Below are positions 27,242 to 36,038 of a DNA stretch of 64,000 nucleotides, one piece after another. Source of the stretch: Peptococcaceae bacterium BRH_c4a. GTDB taxonomy: Bacteria > Bacillota > Desulfotomaculia > Desulfotomaculales > Desulfocucumaceae. The stretch is taken from assembly GCA_000961585.1 (NCBI GenBank), contig LADN01000049.1:1-64000 (forward strand), in the 5' to 3' direction. The notes below the pieces were generated by a model, which saw only the letters and a program-made list of their open reading frames with translations, searched no databases and had not been told where the DNA came from. The translations under genes and the position numbers were made by a program. The first letter of the stretch is position 1, and each line of letters begins with the position of its first letter.

Positions 27242-27527
27242 GGCTACCCTCTCTAAGTTCAGCCAACAAATCGTCAAGACTGATGTCCCGTTCCTTCATA
27301 CCGGAGGTTATAGCCCCTGCCAATTCCTTAACGGCAAGTTTTTCCGGTGAGACAATGATCACTTCTCCCAGTTGATACACATCCATTACGGTGTCTTCCT
27401 CAATTCGGAATTTTCTTCTGAATTCATGCGGGATGGTAATCTGCCCTTTATCCCGGACCCTTACCTTCTTAGGCCGGTAACTGATTTTCTGAGAAGACGT
27501 TTTCCCTTCCACAAAATACCCCCCCAT
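27219..27527 (-). CDS. AbrB-like antitoxin
   Basis: 102 residues. SpoVT/AbrB swapped-hairpin DNA-binding domain at about 18-65 (KVRVRDKGQITIPHEFRRKFRIEEDTVMDVYQLGEVIIVSPE). The C-terminal 35 residues are charged and helical, suited to holding the PIN toxin (ITSGMKERDISLDDLLAELREG). The gene is upstream of the toxin and overlaps it, typical of a VapBC operon under autorepression. Start codon choice is uncertain by a few residues. Confidence 0.8.
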   Translation of the reverse strand: MGGYFVEGKTSSQKISYRPKKVRVRDKGQITIPHEFRRKFRIEEDTVMDVYQLGEVIIVSPEKLAVKELAGAITSGMKERDISLDDLLAELREGSHEYKKEE

Positions 27528-27705
27528 ATTTTCTTAATTTCTTACATTCTCATTATACAACTCCAAAAGAACATAAGCAATAATGAACCGCCAGGCCGGT
27601 TAGTGACATCGGGCTGACCCCGGATGCCCCCTGAAACAAAATCCATAATATTGCCAAAAATTTTTTTGTTTGTCTGAAAAAAGAACTGGGGAAGCTAAGT
27701 AAAAT

Positions 27706-29061
27706 ATGCCATGTCATCTGGTGCGGAGGAATCCGGAATCCAGAATAATTCGGGTAAACGTTCCGAAGGTGAAGGTGCTAGCAGTGGCCGGTCCCAGTTA
27801 TGACGACATCTTTAAAAAGCTGGTTGAAGCCGCATACCGGGGAGATGTTCCGGAAGAAGTTGAAAAAATGCGAAAAAACGGCGATCAGCATACAGATGAT
27901 TATATTCTCTACGCCTCGGGCGGAGGCGACCCGAACAGAGTTGTTTTCAAAATCAGGGACTGCTCCGGCGGCTGCGTAAGTGATGATGGGAAAAACTGCC
28001 TGGCGTCGTGCCTGTTCGGAGCCATCGTCCACGACATTGAGGGCAACGTTGTGATCAGCCAGAACAACTGCTCTGGGTGCGGCCGCTGCGTAGAGGTTTG
28101 CAGGGACTACAGTCTGGTGGATAAAAAAGAGTTCCTCCCCCTGATAGAAATGCTGAAAGATCGAAAGATACCGGTCTTCGCCATCATCGCCCCTGCATTC
28201 ATCGGGCAGTTCGGCCCCCTGGCCACCCCCGGTAAAATGCGGGCGGCCTTAAAAATGCTGGGTTTTTACGGTATGGTGGAGGTGGCCCTTTTCGCCGATA
28301 TCCTTACCCTGAAAGAAGCCCTGGAATTTGAAAGAATGGTCACCAAAGAGGAGGACTTTTTCCTCACCAGCATGTGCTGCCCAATATGGGTTGCCATGGT
28401 CAGGCGGGTTTACATGAACCTGATCCCCCGGGTGTCTCCCTCGGTATCGCCCATGGTAGCCTGCGGAAGGGGAATCAAACACCTGCACCCCGGGGCCAGG
28501 GTGGTCTTCATTGGACCCTGCATAGCCAAGAAGGCCGAGGCCAAGGAGCCCGATGTCAGGGACGCCGTGGACGCCGTGCTGACCTTCCGGGAGGTGCGGC
28601 AGATATTCGAGGCGATGGGCATCAGCCCGGAGGAAATGGAGGAGGACGTCAGCCATCACTCTTCCCGGGCGGGCAGGATTTACGCCAGAACCGGCGGGGT
28701 AAGCCAGGCGGTGTCCGACACGCTGGAAAGGTTAAACCCCGAAAGGAGGATAAAAGTGCGGGCAGCTCAGGCCGACGGGGTACAGGAGTGCGGATCTCTT
28801 TTGAAAGAGGCTCTGGAAGGCGGGATAGACGCCAACTTCCTGGAAGGGATGGGTTGTCCCGGGGGGTGCGTGGGCGGGCCCAAAGTGATTATCGATCCGG
28901 GAGCCGGCCGGGACCTGGTCAACCGGTACGGAAATGAGGCCTCCTCCACCACCCCGGTGGACAACCAGCACGTTATGGAGCTGCTGAAAAGTCTGGGCAT
29001 TAAGGACATCCGGGAATTTCTGGACAGCCAAAAGGCACACATGTTTATCAGGAGTTGGTAG
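27706..29061 (+). CDS. [FeFe]-hydrogenase-like protein, probably redox sensor or maturation-type
   Basis: 451 codons. N-terminal iron-sulfur region: Cys 86, 90, 98, 102, then Cys 122, 125, 128 and 132 (CSGCGRCVEVC), two [4Fe-4S] clusters. H-cluster domain: L1 TSMCCPIW (224-225), L2 FIGPCIAKKAEAK (272) and L3 LEGMGCPGGCVGGPK (384, 388). L1 has an extra Met between Ser and the Cys pair compared with TSCCPxW, and L3 ends CVGG rather than GGGQP, so this is not a typical catalytic HydA. The genes for hydrogenase partners are absent. The first 20 codons overlap a degenerate CCGGAATCCAG tract, so the true start may be GTG 27769. Confidence 0.8.
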   Translation: MPCHLVRRNPESRIIRVNVPKVKVLAVAGPSYDDIFKKLVEAAYRGDVPEEVEKMRKNGDQHTDDYILYASGGGDPNRVVFKIRDCSGGCVSDDGKNCLASCLFGAIVHDIEGNVVISQNNCSGCGRCVEVCRDYSLVDKKEFLPLIEMLKDRKIPVFAIIAPAFIGQFGPLATPGKMRAALKMLGFYGMVEVALFADILTLKEALEFERMVTKEEDFFLTSMCCPIWVAMVRRVYMNLIPRVSPSVSPMVACGRGIKHLHPGARVVFIGPCIAKKAEAKEPDVRDAVDAVLTFREVRQIFEAMGISPEEMEEDVSHHSSRAGRIYARTGGVSQAVSDTLERLNPERRIKVRAAQADGVQECGSLLKEALEGGIDANFLEGMGCPGGCVGGPKVIIDPGAGRDLVNRYGNEASSTTPVDNQHVMELLKSLGIKDIREFLDSQKAHMFIRSW

Positions 29062-29072
29062 GGACATCGGGG

Positions 29073-29098
29073 ACCGACATCGGGGACGGTCCTTTTTG
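29073..29098 (+). terminator. Terminator of the hydrogenase-like gene
   Basis: GGACCG-acatcgggga-CGGTCC followed by TTTTTG. The GGGGAC-style ends also resemble REP-type repeats, so it may have both origins. Confidence 0.65.
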
Positions 29099-29226
29099 TC
29101 TCGCTGCAGAGTACTTTTACAACTCATCAACTCAGCTATTTTACTAATCGAACGCCTGGTGTTCACCAATTCAAATTTCTTTCAGTTGTAAACTTCTCAG
29201 TACGCTGTGTCCTCTGGGGCTGAAAA

Positions 29227-29697
29227 TCATTTGGTGTGTTTGTCTGCAACACTGGACGCAGCATAGGCGTCGGGTTTTATTTTGGCCTGAAAACCACTGC
29301 CGGTGACCATCCCCACCACCTCACGGATAAGGTCCCTGGTTTCCCCCTGCTTACCCACGTCAATGTGGATCTCCACCTCCAGATCGTCCAGCCCGCTTTC
29401 AGCCAGATAATTGGCTATCATACTGCCAACCTCAAGACTCAGGGCAGTTTCATAAAAAATTTTTTGTCGAAGGCTTTTAATTTTTCTCTGAATTTTTTTC
29501 CTGTAAAAGTACCGAGCGCCTTTACCCAGCCGGTGCACCACCACAGCCGTGATAAAACACGTCTCGGTTTTAACTTGGGAGTCGGACCCAATAATAACCT
29601 TGTAAGACGACATGGGCAGCCCGGTAATGTATCCGGCTATATCGGCCATCATATCGGAAAAGGTCATCTTGCCCTTGGAGGGGCTGATAAAATACAT
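29227..29697 (-). CDS. DUF458/YkuK family, RNase H-like
   Basis: 156 residues from the ATG. DUF458 pattern: MYFISPSKGKMTFSDMMADI at the start, IIGSDSQVKTE (an RNase H-like first Asp), YFYRK, and the C-terminal HIDVGKQGETRDLIREVVGMVTGSGFQAKIKPDAYAASSVADK. The three acidic residues fit the RNase H metal site, but no activity is proven. It lies 40 bases downstream of ksgA on the same strand and probably in its transcript. Confidence 0.85.
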   Translation of the reverse strand: MYFISPSKGKMTFSDMMADIAGYITGLPMSSYKVIIGSDSQVKTETCFITAVVVHRLGKGARYFYRKKIQRKIKSLRQKIFYETALSLEVGSMIANYLAESGLDDLEVEIHIDVGKQGETRDLIREVVGMVTGSGFQAKIKPDAYAASSVADKHTK

Positions 29698-29738
29698 AAA
29701 ATCACCTTTCGTCAATACCGGGGGCTCCCGGTGAACAC

Positions 29739-30605
29739 TTATTTAAAACCATGGATCTCCCGGGTTATGCCGGCAAATTCTTCAAGATTTAAAGTCTCCC
29801 CCCGGCGAAGGGGATCGATTCCCGCATTTTGCAGCAACCCCTTGAGCTTTTCCCGGGGGATATCGGAAAAAGCGGCTCCCAGAGAGTTTAACAGTGTTTT
29901 CCTCCTCTGTCCGAAGGAACCCCTGACAATTTTGAAAAACAACTCCTCGTCCGGTGTCTCCACCGGAGGGCCGGGCCTTGTGGCAAGCATTACCACAGCG
30001 GAATCCACCTCGGGCTTGGGAATGAAAACGGTACGGGGAACCTTAAAAAGATACCGGACCTCGGTATGGTACTGTACCGCCACAGAAAGGGCGCCATAGT
30101 CCTTGCCTCCGGGTAAGGCGGCCATCCTCCCGGCCACTTCCTGCTGAACCATAACCACACACAGGGACATATTAAACCGGCTCTTAAGCAGGTGCATAAT
30201 CAGGGGCGTGGTTATATAATACGGCAGGTTGGCGATAATTTTATACTGTCCGCCGTGGCCGGCAATGCTTTTGACCATGTCATCAAAATTGGTTTCCAGG
30301 GCATCCCCGGTCACAACATGGACATTGTCCAACCCCTGCAGTGTTTCCTCCAGTATGGGCGGCAGGCTCCTGTCCAGCTCCAGGGCTATAACGCTTTTAG
30401 CCATTACCGCCGCCGCCCGTGTGATAACCCCCAGCCCAGGGCCAATCTCAACCACCACATCATCCTTTTCCACCGAAGCCAAAGCAATTATTTTATTCAC
30501 TACATTGGCGTCTGCCAGAAAGTTCTGCCCCATGCTTTTACGGCAGCGGAAATTGTGTTTTTTGATCAGATTATTTACTGCCGACGGCGCTGTTAAGTCT
30601 ATCAT
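29739..30605 (-). CDS. ksgA: 16S rRNA dimethyladenosine transferase
   Basis: 288 residues. Rossmann methyltransferase: KSMGQNFLADANVVNKI, the SAM loop VVEIGPGLGVIT (about 51-62), ELDRSL, and the catalytic NLPYYITTPLIMHLL (about 125-139). KsgA methylates A1518 and A1519 of helix 45. In Bacillus it follows rnmV; here the accessory island is in that place. AT-rich DNA and the island lie directly upstream. Confidence 0.96.
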   Translation of the reverse strand: MIDLTAPSAVNNLIKKHNFRCRKSMGQNFLADANVVNKIIALASVEKDDVVVEIGPGLGVITRAAAVMAKSVIALELDRSLPPILEETLQGLDNVHVVTGDALETNFDDMVKSIAGHGGQYKIIANLPYYITTPLIMHLLKSRFNMSLCVVMVQQEVAGRMAALPGGKDYGALSVAVQYHTEVRYLFKVPRTVFIPKPEVDSAVVMLATRPGPPVETPDEELFFKIVRGSFGQRRKTLLNSLGAAFSDIPREKLKGLLQNAGIDPLRRGETLNLEEFAGITREIHGFK

Positions 30606-30696
30606 ATCTCCTCCGGTATACTCATCTATATAAGACGATAAAAGTCATTTTATCATACCCGCAATGGAATAAAAATTCAACTAAAATCAGGCATAC

Positions 30697-30840
30697 TCAT
30701 AGTCTAACCACAATACCGTGTTCTTCTGGCTTGTATGTAAGATACCAGTTGACGCCAATCTTCAGACCGGTGTTCTCTATTTTGCGTAGCATACCGAGCT
30801 TGCCAAAATCCCCAACGTCACCAGCGTATCTGTCCTGCAT
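30697..30840 (-). CDS. Truncated MQDRY...GDFGKLG family protein
   Basis: 47 residues, starting MQDRYAGDVGDFGKLGML and reading RKIENTGLKIGVNWYLTYKPEEHGIVVRL, then TGA. This looks like the N-terminus of a family seen in phage and accessory regions (MQNRYVGDIGDYGKYGLLR), whose members I recall as 200 or more residues. Only the first part is left, so it is a remnant or an unusually short member. The ATG follows the stop of the macro-domain gene by 4 bases, which fits a former operon. Confidence 0.55.
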   Translation of the reverse strand: MQDRYAGDVGDFGKLGMLRKIENTGLKIGVNWYLTYKPEEHGIVVRL

Positions 30841-30844
30841 AATA

Positions 30845-31864
30845 TCACGCCCCTAACAGACTCTCGTCAAAAGCGAACAGTGCCTCGTTTATCTCAAAGA
30901 TATTGTATTTCCCTTTGCCGATAAAATACTTGACAATCAGGTCAAAGCGACTGCTGGGAGATAATGCATAACCCGCACAACGGAGCAAATCCGCAGTCTG
31001 GTCAATATTAAGCTCCAATGCGACAGCCAAAGCAAGTGCGGTATTTTTGCTGGGCTTATACTTCAAATTGCTGCGTATTTTTGAAAACAGCTTGCGGTCA
31101 AGATTAGCGCATTTATAAACCTCTGGATCGGTTTTCCCGCTTTCATCTATGAGCCTCAAAAGCATTTCAGTAAAGCTTTCGCTTATATGATTGACTACAT
31201 CATCCAAATTGCGTGGTGCCGAGGAAGATGCCATTATTGGCTCAGAGAAATAGCCGTTTGTATCTGATGACTTCATTTCACGAATCTGATGTAATATCTC
31301 GTCATCGCTTTGTCTGCGGCGGGCAGTGCATTTCTCGACGTAATTATCATCTATGTATGCCACAATGGACTTGAAAAGCTTATCGCTTAATGTATATGCC
31401 GCCTTGTCAAAAACAACAAGATAGACCATCATTTCATGTTTTAGCAAGAAGCTTCCGATAGCTGTTATAGCTACTCTCAGGGCTTCGTCCTTCGGATATC
31501 CGAAGATGCCGGAGGATATGAGAGGAAAAGCAATGGAGTTAAGTTCATGCTCTAAAGCGAGGTTCAGCGAATTTGTATAGCAGGACGAAAGCAGAGCTTC
31601 TTCATTATGTGCTCCACCCTGCCATACCGGGCCTGCGGCATGGATAATACGTTTTGCAGGGAGCGCATAGCCGTAGGTGATTACCGCACTGCCAACCGGA
31701 CAATGGCCAATGCGGTTACATTCTGTCTGCAGTTTATCCGCTCCGGCCACAGCAAAAATTGCACCGCAAACACCGCCGCCTTGCTGAAGGCGACTATTAG
31801 CAGCGTTGACTATGGCGTCAACACGCATTTTTGTAATATCGTTGCGGACAATCTCCAGAGGCAT
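30845..31864 (-). CDS. Macro domain protein with helical C-terminal domain
   Basis: 339 residues. Macro domain at about 1-170: DAIVNAANSRLQQGGGVCGAIF (ADP-ribose loop), IIHAAGPVW and FPLISSGIFGYP. Such domains bind or remove ADP-ribose. The C-terminal half (220-339) has SFTEMLLRLIDESGKTDPEVYKCANLDRKLFSKIRSNLKYKPSKNTALALAVAL, a helix-turn-helix-like region present in some firmicute macro proteins. Neighbours suggest a defence or DNA-modification cassette. It could antagonise ADP-ribosylation of DNA or protein; the substrate is unknown. Confidence 0.85.
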   Translation of the reverse strand: MPLEIVRNDITKMRVDAIVNAANSRLQQGGGVCGAIFAVAGADKLQTECNRIGHCPVGSAVITYGYALPAKRIIHAAGPVWQGGAHNEEALLSSCYTNSLNLALEHELNSIAFPLISSGIFGYPKDEALRVAITAIGSFLLKHEMMVYLVVFDKAAYTLSDKLFKSIVAYIDDNYVEKCTARRRQSDDEILHQIREMKSSDTNGYFSEPIMASSSAPRNLDDVVNHISESFTEMLLRLIDESGKTDPEVYKCANLDRKLFSKIRSNLKYKPSKNTALALAVALELNIDQTADLLRCAGYALSPSSRFDLIVKYFIGKGKYNIFEINEALFAFDESLLGA

Positions 31865-31885
31865 TGATGCGTTCCTTTCTATGCG

Positions 31886-31978
31886 TCATGCCAAGACTTC
31901 ATCAATAATTTGTTTCATACGCTTGTTGCCAAGTTGTGTATGGAACTGAACTTTGTAGCCGTCATTAGCAAGCATCTT
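31886..31978 (-). pseudogene. C-terminal fragment of an unidentified gene
   Basis: About 30 codons with no start but a family-like ending: MLANDGYKVQFHTQLGNKRM...DEVLA, stop at 31886-31888, 21 bases before the macro gene. It directly follows the stop of the methyltransferase remnant, in another frame. Most likely the end of a gene whose body was deleted; I cannot name the family. Confidence 0.45.
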
Positions 31979-32899
31979 AATATTTTACATATGGCCACCA
32001 AACGAGTTCTCCATTACGTTCTGTTTTTTTCCATAAAATGTAGTCGTCCTCAACAAGCTTATCATATGTTTTTTTCTCTACCCTCCAGCAACTCTCATAT
32101 CCAGCAGTAGCCGTTGGATAAACGTCATTTCCATCAGGGTCTTTAATAGCGTAATACATATTTGGGCGATCTTCACGTCTATCATTACTTCCTGTTTTTC
32201 GCAATTGATCATAAGCGTATTTTCCAAAATCATCTTCATTATTAAAACGCTTAATATCATGTTCAGTTAAAGGTAAACCCGAAATATCAAGGTCTGGTTT
32301 CCGACCATATATGAATGCATAATCGAAAGAAGAACCTAACCCCCCACTGTCCTGACCAGTGGTCTGTCCGGTGGAACGGCAAATGCATCCCATGCAATTT
32401 TCCTCACCAAATATATCATCACATATTAACTTAAGATTAGCCTGCTCGTTATCATCAATAGAGATGAAAATTGCTCCGTCATCATGTAGTAAATCCCGTG
32501 CCAATTGCAAACGCGGGTACATGAACATCAGCCATGCTGAATGGGAAGCCGAGCCGCGTTTCGTTAGAGTCAATATTCGCTGCGCCTGTTCCTCGCTAAT
32601 GCTTAACTTTTCAGAAAGCTCCTCTACAGTGAAATTAAAATTGTCGTTATATACAAATCCGTCAGTACCGGTGTTATACGGTGGATCGATATAGATACAT
32701 TTCACTTGGCGTCAGGGGATCGTCAAAGTCGTGTTTTTGTGCAACATATTGTTGAGGTGGTCCTTTAATGCCACTACATGTTGTGTTAAAAATGTACTTT
32801 GACGGAGCCCTGCACTTGGCGTGAGTAAGACTTGAGTAGGTGCTTCAAGCCGTCGTTCGGTGCGGCTATCTCGTTTGCCGCTATTATATCCCTTATCAT
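31977..32899 (-). pseudogene. Adenine-specific DNA methyltransferase, disrupted
   Basis: Catalytic domain of a type III Mod-like N6-adenine methyltransferase: motif IV DPPYNTGTDGFVY and DDGAIFISIDDNE. The N-terminus is missing: an ATG at 32899 after GGGAGG is followed by a short stretch (MIRDIIAANEIAAPNDGLKHLL) that joins directly to the domain. Reading KSYSRQVKCIYIDPPYNTG needs removal of a 110-bp insert at 32714-32823. The C-terminal part, including the SAM motif I region expected in this order, is cut off after about 240 codons. Type III Mods are usually over 550 residues, so this gene cannot be functional. Confidence 0.8.
32704..32823. mobile_element. MITE-like insertion with a 10-bp target duplication
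   Basis: 100 bp at 32714-32813 with imperfect terminal inverted repeats: CAGGGGATCGTCAAAGT at one end and the complement CAGGGCTCCGTCAAAGT at the other. It is flanked on both sides by CACTTGGCGT (32704-32713 and 32814-32823). Removing the insert and one flank restores the methyltransferase frame (KSYSRQVKCIYI). The inserted DNA encodes nothing. A 10-bp duplication would fit IS4-type transposases, but the family is not identified. Confidence 0.85.
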
Positions 32900-32921
32900 A
32901 ATTGGTGTTCCTCCCATGTAT

Positions 32922-33695
32922 TTAGTCTGTTATTGTACCATTCTTGATATGGTATGCAATATTCCTCTCATTACAAAAATTAATAACTGCCGCAGCTTGT
33001 TCATTATAAAAGCCCTTATGCCTCGCGTATGTAGTTATATCTTTATTGTAATTCGTTCTGCCAAAGATGATTTTATCCGTAAAGCTAACGGCTAACAATA
33101 TATCATTTATATCCTGCTCAATAAGATTAGGCGTTGGGTAAGGCTCAATACTCACCCAGGTGCGCATACCTTTGTCATGCAGAGCTCGGAGTGACGTCAA
33201 ACGCTCTCGGTAGGATGCAGCGCCAGGCTCGACTTTGCGTCGATAGTCCTCATCGAGAGAAATAATGGTGATGCCATACTCATTTTCATTCGAATATTCC
33301 GCTAACTCAATCGGAAGAAGCCCTTTTGTAAGAACAGTGCACTTTATTCCGGCAGTGTTTAACTTTTTAATAGCTGCAAGACTCATTTCTTTGATCTCAT
33401 CATATTCATACATGAATGGATCGGTTGTAAAGCATAGTTGAACGGACTGTATTTTCGACTTCAGATGCGGTATTTCTTTATCGAGAATCTCCAGCGTATT
33501 ACTTACCAAATACGGTTTTATCCATTCATCATACGAAGCCGATTTACCGAAACGCTTTGCCATCAAAAAAGCATAGCAAGGATATTTACAGCCATGTGAA
33601 CAACCAAAAACATGGTTCATTGTGTAATCACCATATTCCACACCGGTTTTGTAAAGCATAGATTTTCTCTCTATGTATCCGTTTACCGTTTTCAT
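32922..33695 (-). CDS. Three-Cys-motif (DUF5131/radical-SAM-like) protein
   Basis: 257 residues. The cysteine motif FGCSHGCKYPCYA (about residues 29-40) is CxxxCxxxC rather than the radical SAM CxxxCxxC, matching the three-Cys proteins that pair with TcmP. The rest is TIM-barrel-like (TVLTKGLLPIELAEY, ITIISLDEDYRRKVEPG, RTWVSIEPYPTPN). Its ATG overlaps the end of tcmP by 4 bases. An iron-sulfur cluster is plausible; the reaction is unknown. The island context suggests phage defence or nucleic-acid modification. Confidence 0.75.
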   Translation of the reverse strand: MKTVNGYIERKSMLYKTGVEYGDYTMNHVFGCSHGCKYPCYAFLMAKRFGKSASYDEWIKPYLVSNTLEILDKEIPHLKSKIQSVQLCFTTDPFMYEYDEIKEMSLAAIKKLNTAGIKCTVLTKGLLPIELAEYSNENEYGITIISLDEDYRRKVEPGAASYRERLTSLRALHDKGMRTWVSIEPYPTPNLIEQDINDILLAVSFTDKIIFGRTNYNKDITTYARHKGFYNEQAAAVINFCNERNIAYHIKNGTITD

Positions 33696-34921
33696 GACTT
33701 GCTCCTCTCGATGGTTACACTTTGATTATTGCTTTTATCCTCAGTAAAAAATTTAGACGGCTTGCCTGTCTTTGGTGTTGTAGCAGGTATTCTTGTAACT
33801 TCTATTAAGCCGTTTTTCTCCATGTCCGCCCATATATTTCGTATTTCTCCTGATTTACACAGGACCCCGTATTCTGTGAAAAAGGCAGCTATCAGCTTGT
33901 TTGCAGTCATACTGTTTGAAAACTTTGATATAAAATTAAGCATTTTTTGCTGTATGTCATCTCGATCAACAACATTGTTTTGTACGTCGTGTTCAAATAG
34001 ACTTAATTGCCCTTGGTTCTGTATCTCAACAAAAAGCTCGTCTGAACGGGAAAACATGTTATCAGCCATAAGGATACAGCCTTCCTCATGATTACTAACA
34101 TGAATCATCCTGTATTTCGGATGTTGTTTTGACATTATACAGATTGGCATGTCTAAAATATATGTATATTTCTTCCGAAGGCACTGTTTGTATTCAGTGG
34201 AAAATCGCTTCTCTGCTTGATAACCGTCTATTTTATTAGAGTTGTAATCTTTTACTATATCCTGCCAATATTCACCGCCGGCGATATTATTCAATAGCTC
34301 TATAGACTGCTTATTGGCGTCAACTTGTGTTGGCTCATACTCGACAAGTTCATCAAGCGATTCATCCAAAACGTACTCAACACGCATTGCACGGCATGCA
34401 GCACGCATAAAACCAAAAGAATTCATATTTATCAGCATTTCGATGCTGAAGAATCCATAGTCTGCAAATTTTGAAAAAAGTCCGTAATCAAGAGCTTTAA
34501 TACCATAGGGGTCAATATAGAGAAATACATTCTTTCCTATTTTATCTGACAATAGCGTTTCAATTTGTTCCTCATATTTCCCGGATATAATCTGTGGGGC
34601 GCCATTCTTGGTGGAATAACCAATTGTGTTTGCCCGTAACTCATCCTCGTAATTTAGATCAATAAAGCAAGTATCAATCTTCGGATTTTTCGCTCTGGAC
34701 TGACTGATGCAGGTATCTCGTATTTGTAGAGCAATGCGAGGGGAGCCATCTTTTCCGTCGTCAAACTTTCCCTTTCCCGCAAAACAATCCACATAAAATA
34801 TAGATTTATTTGTCATCAGCACTTTCTGAAAGTACTGGGGGAGATAGTAGGAAAGCAATTTGTCCTTAATTTCTGACCAGCTATTTTTGCTCTTAAAAAA
34901 TGAGCTGTTATTTTTCGACAT
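33692..34921 (-). CDS. tcmP: Three-Cys-motif partner protein TcmP
   Basis: 409 residues from MSKNNSSFF. TcmP signature: KDKLLSYYLPQYFQKV, FYVDCFAGKGKFDDGKDGSPRIAL (about 45-68; an SAM-methyltransferase-like loop) and FLYIDPYGIKAL. A C-terminal winged-helix-like domain (FISKFSNSMTANKLIAAFFTEYGVLCKSGEIRNIWADMEKNGLIEV, about 340-385) follows. TcmP is a partner gene always found beside the three-Cys protein. The biochemical role is unknown; a Rossmann-like enzyme is likely. Base composition is clearly more AT-rich than the flanking core genes. Confidence 0.85.
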   Translation of the reverse strand: MSKNNSSFFKSKNSWSEIKDKLLSYYLPQYFQKVLMTNKSIFYVDCFAGKGKFDDGKDGSPRIALQIRDTCISQSRAKNPKIDTCFIDLNYEDELRANTIGYSTKNGAPQIISGKYEEQIETLLSDKIGKNVFLYIDPYGIKALDYGLFSKFADYGFFSIEMLINMNSFGFMRAACRAMRVEYVLDESLDELVEYEPTQVDANKQSIELLNNIAGGEYWQDIVKDYNSNKIDGYQAEKRFSTEYKQCLRKKYTYILDMPICIMSKQHPKYRMIHVSNHEEGCILMADNMFSRSDELFVEIQNQGQLSLFEHDVQNNVVDRDDIQQKMLNFISKFSNSMTANKLIAAFFTEYGVLCKSGEIRNIWADMEKNGLIEVTRIPATTPKTGKPSKFFTEDKSNNQSVTIERSKS

Positions 34922-34958
34922 AAAATCCCCCTTCAAAATTTGAATTTAATCCCTAACA

Positions 34959-35174
34959 TTAAGAAATATCGTTATCCGGTATCAATTCCATAATATCGCC
35001 GATATCACAACCTAAGGCCGCACATATCTTTTTCAATACTTCCATACTCACATTTTCATGATTTGAAAGTTTGGTAATAGTCGTAGAGCTAAGACCAGCA
35101 GCCTCCTGTAAATCCTTTTTTTTCATATCTTTGTCAATTAAGAGCTTCCAAAGCTTTTTATAACTTACGCGCAC
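34959..35174 (-). CDS. XRE/Cro-type helix-turn-helix regulator
   Basis: 71 residues from a GTG with AGAGGTGG five bases upstream. Typical of small control proteins: VSYKKLWKLLIDKDMKKKDLQEAAGLSSTTITKLSNHENVSMEVLKKICAALGCDIGDIMELIP. It is the first gene of the cassette, and similar regulators precede restriction-modification and TcmP operons. 35175-35358 has no gene. Confidence 0.8.
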   Translation of the reverse strand: MRVSYKKLWKLLIDKDMKKKDLQEAAGLSSTTITKLSNHENVSMEVLKKICAALGCDIGDIMELIPDNDIS

Positions 35175-35358
35175 CCTGGCCACCTCTGTTTTCACACTGT
35201 TTTCAGATTTTCTTAATTCTATCACAAAGCATCTAAGTTTCCAATATAAATGACGCAATTATAAAGTTTTATTTTATTTATATTAGGTTTTTTCATTTAA
35301 ATAGTAGCTATCTACTGCAAGCTGTGGTAGTGTCTGTTGCTGAAGGGGGACGGTATAT

Positions 35359-36035
35359 TGAAAAAGCTAATTATCGTCGGAATAGGCGTTATCGCCTGTG
35401 TCGCATTGTGTGCCGCTGTGTGGCCTTGGAGCGCCGAGGTGGAGAATAAATTTATCCGCCGAGCCGGAAAAGGCCGCCGTAAACGACGAAATTGAGGCTC
35501 GGTCAGAGGAAACGCAGCAAATTCTTTTATCTGCCGATACTCCTGCTCCTGAACCTGAGCTTGTCGCAGAAAGTGATACAGATGGAACGTATATAACGAC
35601 AGAAGAAAAAACAGAACAAGCGCCGCCAGCAGAACCGACGCCTCGTGCAGTATCAAAACCCGTACCAGTCTCCTCCGAGCCCAAGCCAGGAACGATAGCA
35701 ATTATCGACGGCGTCAAATCCTTGAGGGCGACATCAACAAGCAGGTCGGCGTTATGGGCAACGGCACTATGGTCGGAAATCCCGGCGACCAGCTCACAGG
35801 AAACAAGGTAGACATCATGGGTGGCGGAACAGTTGCTCATGATATGTACGAGAACGGTAATAAGATAGGGATTATGGGCGGAGAAGGATCTGCGCCAAGC
35901 AATTCGCCATCTCCACCTGCAGAGCTGCCAGAGCCGACAGGCGACGTCATATACATCGAGCTTCAACCGCCACCAGTAACAAAGGACAGCACCCCGCCGC
36001 CGTACATGCCAAACGGAGAGCCGACAAACCCATAA
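35359..36035 (+). pseudogene. DUF6550-family protein of an integrative element, two frameshifts
   Basis: The pieces lie in three frames. A TTG start with a signal-anchor (KKLIIVGIGVIACVALCAAVWPW) runs to about 35445. A second frame (EPEKAAVNDEIEARSEETQQIL...) runs to about 35720. A third frame (EGDINKQVGVMGNGTMVG...DMYENGNKIGIMGG) ends at TAA 36033-36035. This is the layout of DUF6550 proteins from clostridial conjugative elements. The frameshifts make the gene dead. It lies on the plus strand, opposite to the rest of the island. Confidence 0.7.
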
Positions 36036-36038
36036 GAT

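Noticed and set aside
29227-30099. Long plus-strand ORF opposite YkuK and ksgA
   Set aside because: It is a GC-driven shadow of two clear genes with family motifs; no ribosome site or recognisable domain.
30697-30840. Complete small defence gene
   Set aside because: The product is much shorter than the family members I know and it stops abruptly, so I treat it as a remnant.
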